A stretch of DNA of 64,000 nucleotides from Paracoccaceae bacterium (GTDB lineage: Bacteria > Pseudomonadota > Alphaproteobacteria > Rhodobacterales > Rhodobacteraceae). This document shows positions 9,950 to 19,122 of the stretch, one piece after another; within the stretch, counting starts at the first letter, position 1, and each line of letters opens with the position of its first letter. The notes beneath the pieces are model-generated. The model did no database searches, was not told the origin of the DNA, and saw only the letters and a list, made by a program, of their open reading frames with translations. Both the position numbers and the translations under genes were made by a program. Location: NCBI GenBank assembly GCA_016778765.1, contig JADHOV010000009.1, positions 1 to 64,000 of the forward strand, read 5' to 3'.

Positions 9950-10804
9950 TCAAGCCCGGGACCAAGCGCGTCGGATCGCGCGGGTCAGGATAACGCCAGC
10001 CACGTGCATTTTAAACGCAACGGGGCCACGGTTATCTTCGGTTGGATCGATATCACCCAGCGCCGCGCTAACGGCTTGCTTAATCGCCGCGTCATCGAGT
10101 TGGGTTCCGATTAAGGCAGCACTGGCCGATTCTGAGAAGATCGGCGTATCGCTAAGATTGGTCATTGCGATCGAGGCGCTGCTGCAGCGGCCGCCGTCTT
10201 TGGAAAGCAATACTGCCGAGGCGGCCGTGGCGTAATCACCGATTTTGCGCTTTTGCTTTTCATAGGCATATCCCGCCGCATGCGCGTCAAACGAGATTTC
10301 TGTCAAAACTTCATCATCTTCGCGGGCCGTCATATAGGCCGCTTCGTAAAACGTGCGGGCCGTCACCGAGCGCGTGCCATTGGGCCCAGCCAAAGTGAAT
10401 GAGGCATCAAGGCATTGCATAAGACCGGGCATATCATTTGCCGGATCGCCATTGGCGACATTACCCCCGACCGTGCCCATGTAGCGCACTTGTGGATCTG
10501 CGATTTGAAGCGCGGCTTCTTTCAGCAGAGGCGCTGCATTTGCCAAGCCTTGATCCGCAATCACTTGCGCTTGGGTGACCATCGCCCCCATTCTGACCCG
10601 CGATCCCTCAACGGAGATGTCAGACAAATTAGGGATGTCTTGTAAATCGATCAGGTGCGGAATATCCGCCATGCGCAGTTTCATCATCGGAATTAGGCTG
10701 TGGCCGCCGGCCATAACCCGCGCATCGTCGCCATGCTCTGATAGAATGGCGATGGCATCTGTCAAAGCGCTGGGCCGATGATAGCTGAATGGTGCTGGTA
10801 TCAC
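9950..10804 (-). CDS. coxM: CoxM, CODH medium FAD-binding subunit
   Basis: Flavoprotein subunit that passes electrons from the iron-sulfur clusters to the quinone pool. FAD-binding motifs are AGGHSLIPMMKLR in the N-terminal domain and GTVGGNVANGDPANDMPG in the middle domain; a Tyr-containing C-terminal domain follows. The open frame extends to 10867. I prefer GTG at 10804, giving about 284 residues, because it places VIPAPFSYHRP at the N-terminus, where CoxM proteins begin, and GGGAG lies 8 nt upstream. ATG at 10819 is the alternative. First structural gene of the cox operon. Confidence 0.94.
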   Translation of the reverse strand: MIPAPFSYHRPSALTDAIAILSEHGDDARVMAGGHSLIPMMKLRMADIPHLIDLQDIPNLSDISVEGSRVRMGAMVTQAQVIADQGLANAAPLLKEAALQIADPQVRYMGTVGGNVANGDPANDMPGLMQCLDASFTLAGPNGTRSVTARTFYEAAYMTAREDDEVLTEISFDAHAAGYAYEKQKRKIGDYATAASAVLLSKDGGRCSSASIAMTNLSDTPIFSESASAALIGTQLDDAAIKQAVSAALGDIDPTEDNRGPVAFKMHVAGVILTRAIRRAWSRA

Positions 10805-10832
10805 TGCTTTTTCTCCCATAAAAGCATTCATT

Positions 10833-10854
10833 GTGAAAAGTGTCAGTGAAAGTG
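10833..10854 (-). promoter_or_regulatory. Direct repeat in the coxM leader, possible regulator site
   Basis: On the minus strand, CACTTTCAC is followed by CACTTTTCAC with a 3-base gap, about 30 to 50 bases before the coxM start and between coxC and coxM. LytTR-type regulators bind short direct repeats, and CoxC is encoded next door, so this is a candidate site. The roughly 13-base period is shorter than the spacing usual for LytTR sites, so the assignment is weak. Confidence 0.25.
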
Positions 10855-10936
10855 GTTTTTCGCACATGCTCTAATACATTAATGCCGCTGAATTTCTCAC
10901 CAGTTGCGAATGATCTGCACGAATTGCGCTTTTTTG

Positions 10937-12106
10937 CTAAAGCCCGAGGGTTTCTTTAACCCGTTTGAGATTCGATCGGCTGACAGGAACAGGCGGCAGT
11001 TTAGGGTTTTCAAACCGGCACAGGCCTGTGTCTTTGAGGCGTTCAAAATGCTGCACTTTGGCGCTGTTGATCAGATAGCTGCGATGGGTTGTGAGAAAAC
11101 TGTATTGGGCTAAGCGTTTGGTGGCTTCGGTGATAGGCCAAACGCAAAAATGCCGCTCTCCATTGTTTTTATACACATGCGTATAATGCCCTTCGGCCCG
11201 GATAAAGGCCACGTCAGCGGGCGCGATAAACAAGGTGGTGCCGTTGCTCTCGCAGGGGATTCGTTGTGCCCGCGACGCGGCGGATTGGGCAGGGCCCAAA
11301 GCCGGCTTGGGGCTGGGCGCTGGCGTTGGATCCGGCGCCCCCGACGAGACGGGCGCCGCGCTTGCTGCGCTTGGGTTTGGCATTTGGGTAGGTTGTGGCA
11401 ACAGAAACGTCACACCTGTCCATAAAAACGCTCCTAAAATGAGGAAACTTGAGCAGATTACGATCAACGCTAGCACCTCGTTTGTAATGCTTGGGCCTAG
11501 CTCATTAAAAGCCGGAGCTTCGACAAAGCGCGTGCCCCAGATGGCCACGAAATGAACCGCAAAAACCGCCAAACCGAAACAAACCGTCCCCAGCAATATA
11601 TTTCGGTTCGAGCGCTGTTCATAGGCGATCCAGATCGCCGCAACGCAAAGGCTTATGGCGGATAAAAATGCAAGTGAGATACCTTGAACCGTATAAACGG
11701 GGCGGCATAATTGCAGACCGGCCATGCCCAGATAATGCATGGTTAAAATGCCAAATCCAACAAGGCTGCCAGAAAGAATAAGAATTTTTGGGCGGCGTTC
11801 GAAAAAATGCAAAAGCCCCAAAGCAACGCCCACTATCAAAATTGCCAAAAGCGCAGATGCCAGCGTGATTGCGGCATCATAGTAAAATAAAATGGGCATT
11901 TGCAGGCCCAACATGGCCACAAAATGCATCGACCAAATTCCGCCTCCCAAAGCCACGGAGGCGAGCGATACCGCAATTTTACGCTGCGAAAAAGACTTTT
12001 GAGACAGGTCTTTGGTAAGCGTCAGGCCGGTGAAACCCGCAACCAAAGCAATCAGAAAAGACACGACGACAAGGCCGCTATTATGGCTAAACTCTAACGT
12101 TGTCAT
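10937..12106 (-). CDS. coxC: CoxC-like MHYT-LytTR membrane transcription regulator
   Basis: A 389-residue protein with an N-terminal MHYT sensor of about seven membrane helices (residues about 8-250) and a C-terminal LytTR DNA-binding domain (about 285-388). The MHYT repeats read SMHFVAMLG, TMHYLGMAG and a third, degenerate AVHFVAIWG. A Pro/Ala/Ser-rich linker (about 255-285) joins the two. This is the CoxC/CoxH layout of Oligotropha, where coxC precedes coxM, as here; MHYT domains are thought to sense small gases through a metal. It probably controls the cox operon in response to CO. It is co-oriented with coxM, 130 bases before it. Confidence 0.88.
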   Translation of the reverse strand: MTTLEFSHNSGLVVVSFLIALVAGFTGLTLTKDLSQKSFSQRKIAVSLASVALGGGIWSMHFVAMLGLQMPILFYYDAAITLASALLAILIVGVALGLLHFFERRPKILILSGSLVGFGILTMHYLGMAGLQLCRPVYTVQGISLAFLSAISLCVAAIWIAYEQRSNRNILLGTVCFGLAVFAVHFVAIWGTRFVEAPAFNELGPSITNEVLALIVICSSFLILGAFLWTGVTFLLPQPTQMPNPSAASAAPVSSGAPDPTPAPSPKPALGPAQSAASRAQRIPCESNGTTLFIAPADVAFIRAEGHYTHVYKNNGERHFCVWPITEATKRLAQYSFLTTHRSYLINSAKVQHFERLKDTGLCRFENPKLPPVPVSRSNLKRVKETLGL

Positions 12107-12362
12107 GCTTCACACATGCATTTACCAACGCAAAAAGCAATCTTGAAGGCGTTTATAACAGCCAACTTCTTCGGGTCTGCCGATAAATTCCTAACCTATT
12201 TGGGCAAATCTACAGCGCAAATTCATGGCGCAGGCGTGAAAGGCAAGGCCGCTTTTGTAGGTTCAAACCACGTATCGTTTTCGGCGCTGCCGGTTCAGGG
12301 CTTGTCAGATTTTGCGCAAGCTCCTAGGGTTTCGCGCAAAATCCTTTGCAGAGAGATTGCTG

Positions 12363-13145
12363 ATGCCCACCCTGTCTGATGTTGTTGACCTGAGCGCCTA
12401 TCCTTTGCGCGATCCTGCTTTGCTTGAACGCTGTCGGGCTGCTTTTGATCGCGATGGGGTACTAACCTTGAAAGGCTTTTTGCGCCCCGAAGCGGTGATA
12501 GATTTGGTGAAAGAAGCGCAGCAGGAGCGCAAGAATGCATTTTTCACCGCATCAACGCATAATGTTTACCTAACGCCCACAGATCCCAGCCTGCCCACAG
12601 ATCATATTTTTAACCGTCAAGTTAGCTCGTCAAAAGGCTGCATCACCACGGATCAAGTGCCTGCAGGGTCGGGCCTGCATTGCCTTTACAATTCTGACAT
12701 GTTTCGTAGCTTTATCGCCCAATTGTTGGGAGAGCAGGCGCTGTTTGAATATGCCGATCCGTTATCTTCGATCAATGTGCATTACGCGGGCGAAGGCCAA
12801 GAATTGAATTGGCATTTTGACAATTCTGAATTTGCCATCACCCTGCTGTTGCAGGCCCCTTTGGCAGGCGGTGAATTTGAATATCTGCGCGATCTGCGCG
12901 ATGCAGAAGAAGGCGATATGAATTTTTCTGGCGTGCAAGCGGTTGTTGAGGGTAAGCGCCAACCTGAGGCGCTTTCAGTTGAGCCTGGCACGTTGGTGCT
13001 GTTTCGTGGACGCAACGCGATGCACCGGGTTACCCCAACGCAAGGCGCGCGGGATCGCATTTTGGTGGTTTTGGCGTATAATTCCAAGCCGGGAATTGCG
13101 CTGTCTGAAGCCGCGCGGATGACGTTTTTCGGCCGTTTAGGGTAG
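12363..13145 (+). CDS. 2-oxoglutarate/Fe(II) oxygenase of the HalD/BesD (ArpA) group, hydroxylase type
   Basis: A 260-residue non-heme iron oxygenase resembling the HalD/BesD amino-acid halogenase group. The iron-binding triad is H151 and D153 in NWHFDNSEF and H221 in AMHRVTP. R232 in GARDRILVV is placed to bind 2-oxoglutarate. True halogenases of the group have Gly in place of the Asp; here the Asp is present, so hydroxylation rather than chlorination is expected, probably on a free amino acid. I chose ATG at 12363 because AGAGAG lies just upstream; the open frame reaches back to 12312. Divergent from coxC. The substrate is unknown. Confidence 0.8.
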   Translation: MPTLSDVVDLSAYPLRDPALLERCRAAFDRDGVLTLKGFLRPEAVIDLVKEAQQERKNAFFTASTHNVYLTPTDPSLPTDHIFNRQVSSSKGCITTDQVPAGSGLHCLYNSDMFRSFIAQLLGEQALFEYADPLSSINVHYAGEGQELNWHFDNSEFAITLLLQAPLAGGEFEYLRDLRDAEEGDMNFSGVQAVVEGKRQPEALSVEPGTLVLFRGRNAMHRVTPTQGARDRILVVLAYNSKPGIALSEAARMTFFGRLG

Positions 13146-13261
13146 ATTATGGTGCAGTTCTAAGCTGCGCCATGTTGCAAGCGGCCCGCGCTATATGGAA
13201 AGGCGATTGTTTTTTATCATGTTTCACATATAAGCGGCGCATCGTTTGATCCGCGGCATCT

Positions 13262-15094
13262 ATGTTGCAAAAAAGGGCCATGCTCTCCATATCTTCTGGG
13301 ACACTGGCGCAGGGAATGGGCAGAAACCTTATGGCTTCGAAATTTTTTTCGGAAAAAGACAAATCAAATATTACTTGGTTCTGGCGCCGATATCTTAAAA
13401 GAAAAACCCCATGGCTGGGCTTGATATTGGCAATGGTGCTTTTGGAAGGCTTCGTGCTGCAAAAGTTTTTGGCCATCACGGAAACCGGATTGCGGGTGAT
13501 TTTTGAGCAGGGCGACACCATGGATCTGCTGTGGATTTGCTTGGTGGTGTTTTTGATTTTTATGGTTCGCGCCTTGGTGTCTTTTGTGGTGCCAACTTTA
13601 TCCGTTCGTCTGGCCAGCGGCGCCGTCCTAGAGCTGCGTTCAGATCTGATCCGCCATGTTCTTTATATGGATCAACGGTTTTTTGATCGTACCAATGCTT
13701 CGGATCTTATTCTTCGCTTTGTCAATCAAGTGGAAGCGTTGAGCCAATTCGTTGGCCGCACCACGGTGGAAGCGGTGCGCGATGTGGCCACGATTGTGAT
13801 CATTTCAGGGTATTTGATTTATAAATCGGCGTTGCTTTTTGGCGTTGCGCTGCTTCTTTTGCCGATCATTTTTTTGCTGATGCGGATGGTGTCTGAAACC
13901 ATTAAGCGCATTCAGGCGCAATCTGAGCAGGCGCTGGGCAGTTACATGAATACAATTGAAGAAATGTCTGGGGGTATGCGCACGATTAAAATGACCGGGC
14001 AAGAAGCGGCTGAGGTTGATCGGATGATTTCTGAATCGGGCAATATCAAAAAATTAGCGGTCAACCTACATATGGCGCAGGCGCTTGTTCTGCCTTCGAT
14101 CGATTTATCCTCAGCAATTGTATATATGGTGGTGATTGGCGGTGGCGGCTATCTGGCGCTTTCAGAGGCTTCGACCTTAGACGGGGCGTCGATTATCGCC
14201 TTCCTGTTGGGTTTGGTGATCGTTTTTGATCCCGCACGGCGCCTGTCGCAATTTTTCACAAAATTGCAAACCAGTTTGATCTTGCTTGCCTCGGTGCGCG
14301 GGGTGTTGCAAACGCAGCCCGATGTTTCAGACGAAGGCACTGCGTCAGATTTTACCGATATGCGGATCGATATCACTTTGGATGATATCGGGTTTTCTTA
14401 TGAGGCTGATCATAAATTATTTGATGGTATTAGCCTGCAGTTTAAAGCGGGGCAAAAAACCGCCATTGTCGGCTCGACCGGTTCGGGAAAAACCACGTTG
14501 CTCAGTTTGATGGCGCGGCTCTATGATTTGAATAGCGGTGCGGTTCTGTTTAATGGAAAGGACATTAAACAGTTCACGTTAAAATCGGTGCGCGAGAAAT
14601 TTTCAATCGTGGCGCAGGATGTGGTTATTTTTAACAAAAGCATCGCACAAAACATCCAATATGCAGATCCTACAGCCAGCGCAGAGGCGGTGCGTGCGGC
14701 GGCAAAACTGGCGCGCATTGATGATTTGATGATCGAACGCGGCGATCAGCCGGTGGGCCCGAAAGGCCGCCTGCTTTCGGGGGGTCAAAAGCAGCGGATC
14801 GCGATCGCGCGGGCCTTTTTAAAACCGGCGCCGATTCTGCTTTTGGATGAGGCAACATCGGCGCTTGACGCGCTGACAGAACAAAAAGTTAATGCCAGTT
14901 TCAAGGATCTTCAGGCCGGTAAAACCACCATTGTTGTGGCGCATAAATTTTCGAGCGTGGTTGATGCAGACCATATTTACGTGCTTGAGGCCGGCAAATT
15001 GGTTGAACAAGGCACTCATGCCGATTTGATGGCCAAAGCGGGGCTATATGCCAGTATGTTTTCTGCGCAGGATGATATTTTAATATCTGGATGA
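13262..15094 (+). CDS. ABC transporter half-exporter (membrane domain + ATPase)
   Basis: A type IV (MsbA-like) exporter half, about 600 residues. Membrane helices span roughly residues 45-330, starting at LGLILAMVLLEGF. The nucleotide-binding domain is complete: Walker A GSTGSGKTT, signature LLSGGQKQRIAIARAF, Walker B ILLLDEATSALD and the H-loop VVAHKFSSVV. It probably works as a homodimer. The cargo cannot be inferred. Several starts are possible (13262, 13280, 13316, 13331) and none has a strong Shine-Dalgarno; the longest frame is given. It follows the oxygenase gene by about 120 bases. Confidence 0.87.
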   Translation: MLQKRAMLSISSGTLAQGMGRNLMASKFFSEKDKSNITWFWRRYLKRKTPWLGLILAMVLLEGFVLQKFLAITETGLRVIFEQGDTMDLLWICLVVFLIFMVRALVSFVVPTLSVRLASGAVLELRSDLIRHVLYMDQRFFDRTNASDLILRFVNQVEALSQFVGRTTVEAVRDVATIVIISGYLIYKSALLFGVALLLLPIIFLLMRMVSETIKRIQAQSEQALGSYMNTIEEMSGGMRTIKMTGQEAAEVDRMISESGNIKKLAVNLHMAQALVLPSIDLSSAIVYMVVIGGGGYLALSEASTLDGASIIAFLLGLVIVFDPARRLSQFFTKLQTSLILLASVRGVLQTQPDVSDEGTASDFTDMRIDITLDDIGFSYEADHKLFDGISLQFKAGQKTAIVGSTGSGKTTLLSLMARLYDLNSGAVLFNGKDIKQFTLKSVREKFSIVAQDVVIFNKSIAQNIQYADPTASAEAVRAAAKLARIDDLMIERGDQPVGPKGRLLSGGQKQRIAIARAFLKPAPILLLDEATSALDALTEQKVNASFKDLQAGKTTIVVAHKFSSVVDADHIYVLEAGKLVEQGTHADLMAKAGLYASMFSAQDDILISG

Positions 15095-15259
15095 TGGTTT
15101 TTGCGTGCCTAAAAAACTCTGGTTGAGGCGGTCGATATTTTGCGCAGATCTTTGCAAAAGGCGTTGAAACCTTTCGCGAAATGCCATGAAACGGGCCGAG
15201 AGGCTTGATTAATCCCGCACACCGCGCCAACACTGTCTGGTAACGTATTGGGGGCCAGC

Positions 15260-15604
15260 ATGCTCAAACCTATCTTGATTATGTTCAATCTGTTTCTTTG
15301 GGCGTCTTCGGCGCAGGCGTTTCATCTTTGCACGGATATCCGCGCTGTGGTGGTGCGTGGGGCTGAAATGCTGATAGAGGGTCAAGAAGAAACCGCAATT
15401 GACGAGATGATTGTGGCCCAAATGCAGGCACATGGGCATATGCATACGCCCGCCTTGCGCGGGGCTATGCTGCGTCAATCACTCAAAATGAGTCGAAAAA
15501 TTGCCAATAGCGATCTGAGGCAAATGACAGCTGTGAATTATTTTGGTGATCAGTTTCACACGGAATGTACCCGCAATAAAATCTGGTCGGGCATCGGGCA
15601 TTAG
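15260..15604 (+). CDS. Small secreted protein of unknown function
   Basis: A 114-residue protein with a clear signal peptide (LKPILIMFNLFLWASSAQA, cleavage before FHLC). The mature part is about 95 residues, mostly helical by eye, rich in Met and His (QMQAHGHMHTP), with two cysteines (HLC near its start, HTEC near its end) that could form a disulfide in the periplasm. I do not recognise the family. An in-frame TTG at 15248 is possible, but ATG at 15260 after GGGGG is more likely. It stands alone between the exporter and an MFS gene. Confidence 0.6.
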   Translation: MLKPILIMFNLFLWASSAQAFHLCTDIRAVVVRGAEMLIEGQEETAIDEMIVAQMQAHGHMHTPALRGAMLRQSLKMSRKIANSDLRQMTAVNYFGDQFHTECTRNKIWSGIGH

Positions 15605-15781
15605 CGTTTGGAGCGATTGTTTCCTGTAGTTTTCCTGCTGCAGGTTTTAAGGTTGGGAAAGCCGGTATACGCAACGCATCACGACTGGGGCAAATAAGTT
15701 TAAGGCTTGTAAACTCAGAAAAAATCGCTCAACTGCTGTGACGTCGCGCCCAAATTGGGTTTTTCATAAACAGGATGTCTT

Positions 15782-16939
15782 ATGGGAATAAAATTCCGCC
15801 TGCCTTTGGTATGGAATGTCTATTTTTCGTTTTTTATCTATGCGTTCAGTTTAGGGGCTATTTTCCCGCGGCTTGGGGATTTGCAATTACAAATGGGCGT
15901 TGGCCCGGCGGCGCTTGGGCTTTCGGTTACCGGCGCCGCGCTGGGGGTGCAAGTCTCATTATTGATGGCCAGTTCAGTCTTGTCGCGGCTGGGATTTCGA
16001 AAAGTAATGTTCTTTGGCATGCTGTTGATGGGCATTGGCGAAGCTCTGGCCGGTTTGGCCACCAACCCTTATGTTTTCTTCGGATGGTTTTTTATGGCGG
16101 GTTTGGCGATTGGCGTTGTGGAGGTTGCGGTGAATGTCGAAGCCGACCGAGTCGAGGCGCTGGCGGGTCGGCGGATCATGAACCGGTCGCATGCTTTTTG
16201 GAGTTTAGGGTTTTTTGCCACGGGTTTGCTGGGCGCGTTCGTAGCGCAACTGGGCGTGCCTGCGGCCCTGCATTTAAGCTTGACGGGGCTTGTTTCGGTT
16301 GCGTTAACGCTGTTGTTTTTGGCAGGGTATCAGCCAGCGCCGATCCGCGGCGCCGATCATGATGGCCCGCCAAAATTGGCCCGTCCAACCCGTGGGATCA
16401 TGATTTTGGTTGCCTTTACATTATCCGCCATGCTGCTCGAAGGGGCTTTGATTGATTGGTCTGTCATTTATATGCGCGATGTTTTTGAGGAAAGCGCGTT
16501 TGTAAACGGCCTAGCGCTGACATTGGGAGCTTTGGGGCAATTTATCATCCGTTTTTTTGCTGATCCCGTTGTGGATCGCCATGGCGCCGAGCGGGTGGCG
16601 CGGGTGTCTTTGATTGCGCTGGCTTTGGGCGCTGGCGTGGTGTCGTTTACGCCCAATTCCACTTTGGCCCTGATCGGGTTTGTATTTTTGGGTGCGGGAA
16701 CCGCAGTCATTTTCCCTCTGGCGATCTCGGCGGCGGCGCAAAGAGGCGATCGCCCATCCTCAGAAAATGTAGCGGCTTTGGCGCAATTCTCGTTTGTAAC
16801 GTTTCTTTTGGCGCCGCCTTTATTGGGCTTTGTGGCGGAAAATTTCGGCATTCGCTATTCCTTTGGTTTGGCGCTGCCTTTGATCTTGGCCAGTTGGCTA
16901 ACCGTGGGGGCGCTGAACCATGCGGGCCGGAAGCCGTAA
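15782..16939 (+). CDS. MFS transporter
   Basis: A 385-residue major facilitator permease with about twelve hydrophobic helices and a loop between the halves (GADHDGPPKLARPTRG, about residues 190-205). It resembles the YbjJ-type branch of small MFS proteins. An Asp/Arg-containing segment (EADRVEALAGRR) follows helix 4. AGGA 6 nt before the ATG supports the start. The substrate is unknown. An EamA-family permease follows 108 bases downstream in the same direction. Confidence 0.85.
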   Translation: MGIKFRLPLVWNVYFSFFIYAFSLGAIFPRLGDLQLQMGVGPAALGLSVTGAALGVQVSLLMASSVLSRLGFRKVMFFGMLLMGIGEALAGLATNPYVFFGWFFMAGLAIGVVEVAVNVEADRVEALAGRRIMNRSHAFWSLGFFATGLLGAFVAQLGVPAALHLSLTGLVSVALTLLFLAGYQPAPIRGADHDGPPKLARPTRGIMILVAFTLSAMLLEGALIDWSVIYMRDVFEESAFVNGLALTLGALGQFIIRFFADPVVDRHGAERVARVSLIALALGAGVVSFTPNSTLALIGFVFLGAGTAVIFPLAISAAAQRGDRPSSENVAALAQFSFVTFLLAPPLLGFVAENFGIRYSFGLALPLILASWLTVGALNHAGRKP

Positions 16940-17047
16940 AACCTGCGTTGATCCGCTTGGCCCGTCATCTCTTGTCGCAAATGAAGCTGCAGCGGGGGGC
17001 CTTGCTCGGATAGTGCAAGGCTAGGGATATGAAGAGGAAGGCCCGTT

Positions 17048-18016
17048 ATGTCGCAAGCACTGGTGTCAGATCAGGCAAAGTTAAGCATTCTATGCGTGAT
17101 GGGTGCGTCTTTGGCGTTTTCCTTAAACGATATTACGGTAAAATATTTTACCGATAGCTTACCGCTTCATGAAGTTATTTTATTCCGTTCGCTTTTTGGA
17201 ATGGCATTCATTCTGTTCCTTTTCGGGCGAGGAGTGCCCTTAAAAACCATGTTTTCAACCCGCCGCCTGTCGCGCCATATCTTGCGCGGACTAAGCGTGG
17301 TGGTGGCAAATTTTGCATTTTTTGCAGGCTTGGCTGCCTTGCCATTGGCGGAGGCCTCTGCGATTTTCTTTATCGCACCGCTGTTAATTACCGGATTTTC
17401 GGCATTTTTTTTGGGAGAATATGTAGGTGTCTGGCGCTGGACGGCACTTTTGGTCGGCTTGCTCGGTGTTTTGATCATCGTAAAGCCCGGCAGTGCAGCG
17501 TTTCAATGGGCAGTGATTTTGCCGCTTTTATCCGCTGTTGCCTATGCCACCTTGCACACGATCACCCGCTCGATGGGGCTGGCAGAATCGCCCATAACCA
17601 TGTCGCTTTATATCCAATTGGTCTTTATTGTCGTGTGCCTTGGGATGGGGGTGATGTTTGGAGATGGAAGATTTGAGGGGTTGGGCCATCCTTCGGCTGA
17701 GTTTATTTTGCGCGCATGGGCATGGCCTAGCGGCAGAGATGTTCTATTATTCGTAGCTGCGGGGTTTTTCAGCGCGTCTGGTGGCTATCTTATCAGCCAA
17801 GCCTATCGCAGCAGCAGCGCTGGTTTGGTGGCCCCTTTTGAATATTCTACGATCATTTTGGCCGTTTTATGGGGTTATATATTTTGGCAGGAAGTGCCGG
17901 GCTTAAGTTCGGCTTTCGGGATCTTTTTAATCATTGCCTCGGGGGTTTTTGTGGCGATACGTGAATTTAAACGACAAGTGCCGCCTGCCTCGCAAAAGCT
18001 ATCGGCGCGCCGCTGA
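17048..18016 (+). CDS. EamA/DMT-family permease
   Basis: A 322-residue drug/metabolite-type permease of ten predicted helices in two EamA repeats. The first includes FSLNDITVKYFTDSLPLHEV and ASAIFFIAPLLITGF; the second runs from FQWAVILPLLSAVAYATLH to the C-terminal basic tail. Members export amino acids, purines or other metabolites; nothing here fixes the substrate. AAGAGGAAGG lies just before the ATG. Convergent with the dehydrogenase gene, 34 bases apart. Confidence 0.87.
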   Translation: MSQALVSDQAKLSILCVMGASLAFSLNDITVKYFTDSLPLHEVILFRSLFGMAFILFLFGRGVPLKTMFSTRRLSRHILRGLSVVVANFAFFAGLAALPLAEASAIFFIAPLLITGFSAFFLGEYVGVWRWTALLVGLLGVLIIVKPGSAAFQWAVILPLLSAVAYATLHTITRSMGLAESPITMSLYIQLVFIVVCLGMGVMFGDGRFEGLGHPSAEFILRAWAWPSGRDVLLFVAAGFFSASGGYLISQAYRSSSAGLVAPFEYSTIILAVLWGYIFWQEVPGLSSAFGIFLIIASGVFVAIREFKRQVPPASQKLSARR

Positions 18017-18050
18017 GCCAGGCAATGGCTGCGCCGAAATGATGGTGCGT

Positions 18051-18947
18051 TTAGCGCGTTTTTAGCCCGTTTTCCCGCGCTACAAAATCTACCAAATGGG
18101 GCACGTAATCCTCTGGGCCATCGCCACCCGCGGCCATGGCGCGCGCAAAACTGCTTTTCGCGGCATTTCCAATTGGATTTGCAATGCCTGCCTGATTGGC
18201 CATGCTTTCGAGATAGCGCAGATCTTTGAGCGCGTTGGTCATGGTGAATTTATGGGCCTCGCGATTGCCATCCAGCGCGTAGCCCATAAAGGTTTGATAA
18301 AACCCACAATCCATCCGGCTGCCGCGGATCACGCTGTCAAAGCGCTTGGCATCAATTCCCACTTTAGCCCCTAAGGCCAGCGCTTCAGAATACATGGCGG
18401 CATAGCCCAGCGATAGAAAATTATTCAGCAATTTCATACGGTGGCCATCGCCAACCACGCCGATATGTACGAGCGTTGCGGCCCAGCTTTCGATGACTGG
18501 TTTGATCCGCGCAAAAACCGACTTATCCGCGCCCACCATCGCAGACAGCGCGCCCTCTTCTGCTTGCACTGGCGTGCCCCCTAACGGGGCATCCACCATA
18601 TGAATGCGCTTTGATTTCAAATTTTCCGCCAGTTTTTGTGTGGAGGTGGGGTCGGATGTTGAGCAATCGATGATAACGGCGTTTTGTGAAAGATAAGGGG
18701 TGAGTTCGGCGATAATTTGTTCGACCTGAGGCGAGCCTGGGGCACAGATGAACACCAGTGTTGAGCTTTTGGCCAGCTCTTTTAAGCTGCCGGCTTCATG
18801 CGCGCCCAGCGACACTAGATTTTCAACCGGCGCGCGGTTTTTATGCGCTATTACGGTTAAAGGATATCCCGCGCGTAAAATATTTTTGGCCATGCCATGG
18901 CCCATCAGGCCCACGCCGATAAATCCAACTTTTTCGTTTTGCTGCAT
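18051..18947 (-). CDS. NAD(P)-dependent dehydrogenase of the 3-hydroxyisobutyrate dehydrogenase family
   Basis: A 298-residue beta-hydroxyacid dehydrogenase. The N-terminal Rossmann fold has GFIGVGLMGHGMAKNIL, followed by DCSTSDPTS and the substrate-loop equivalent DAPLGGTPVQAEEGALS. The catalytic Lys sits in HRMKLLNNFLSLG. Family members oxidise 3-hydroxyisobutyrate, reduce tartronate semialdehyde, or act on related short hydroxyacids; sequence alone does not choose. It is monocistronic as far as can be seen; no valine-pathway partner is adjacent. Confidence 0.85.
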   Translation of the reverse strand: MQQNEKVGFIGVGLMGHGMAKNILRAGYPLTVIAHKNRAPVENLVSLGAHEAGSLKELAKSSTLVFICAPGSPQVEQIIAELTPYLSQNAVIIDCSTSDPTSTQKLAENLKSKRIHMVDAPLGGTPVQAEEGALSAMVGADKSVFARIKPVIESWAATLVHIGVVGDGHRMKLLNNFLSLGYAAMYSEALALGAKVGIDAKRFDSVIRGSRMDCGFYQTFMGYALDGNREAHKFTMTNALKDLRYLESMANQAGIANPIGNAAKSSFARAMAAGGDGPEDYVPHLVDFVARENGLKTR

Positions 18948-19092
18948 GTCAACCTCTTACCTGAAATTTTCTCTGAGCATTAATCGTTAAATCAGGTGGC
19001 ATCGCAAGGGTTTCTTGCGCCTAGAGGCGATTGCCTGTGCCCTCGTATATGGGGTTAACGCACAGCATATCCTTGATGTATAGCGCTTCGCC

Positions 19093-19122
19093 AAAAAAAA
19101 GAGACGCTATTTCTAGCGTCTC
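19093..19122 (-). terminator. Intrinsic terminator of the small RNA
   Basis: On the minus strand, GAGACGCTA, a GAAA tetraloop, TAGCGTCTC, then eight T (plus-strand A-run 19093-19100). The stem is a perfect 9 bp and the U-tract follows directly, so this is an excellent rho-independent terminator. It would also stop readthrough from the methyltransferase gene at 19455-20507. Confidence 0.92.

Noticed and set aside
15775..16362. 195-codon plus-strand open frame overlapping the MFS gene
   Set aside because: Same strand, other frame; Gly/Arg/Cys-rich. The MFS frame has real membrane helices and a good ribosome site.
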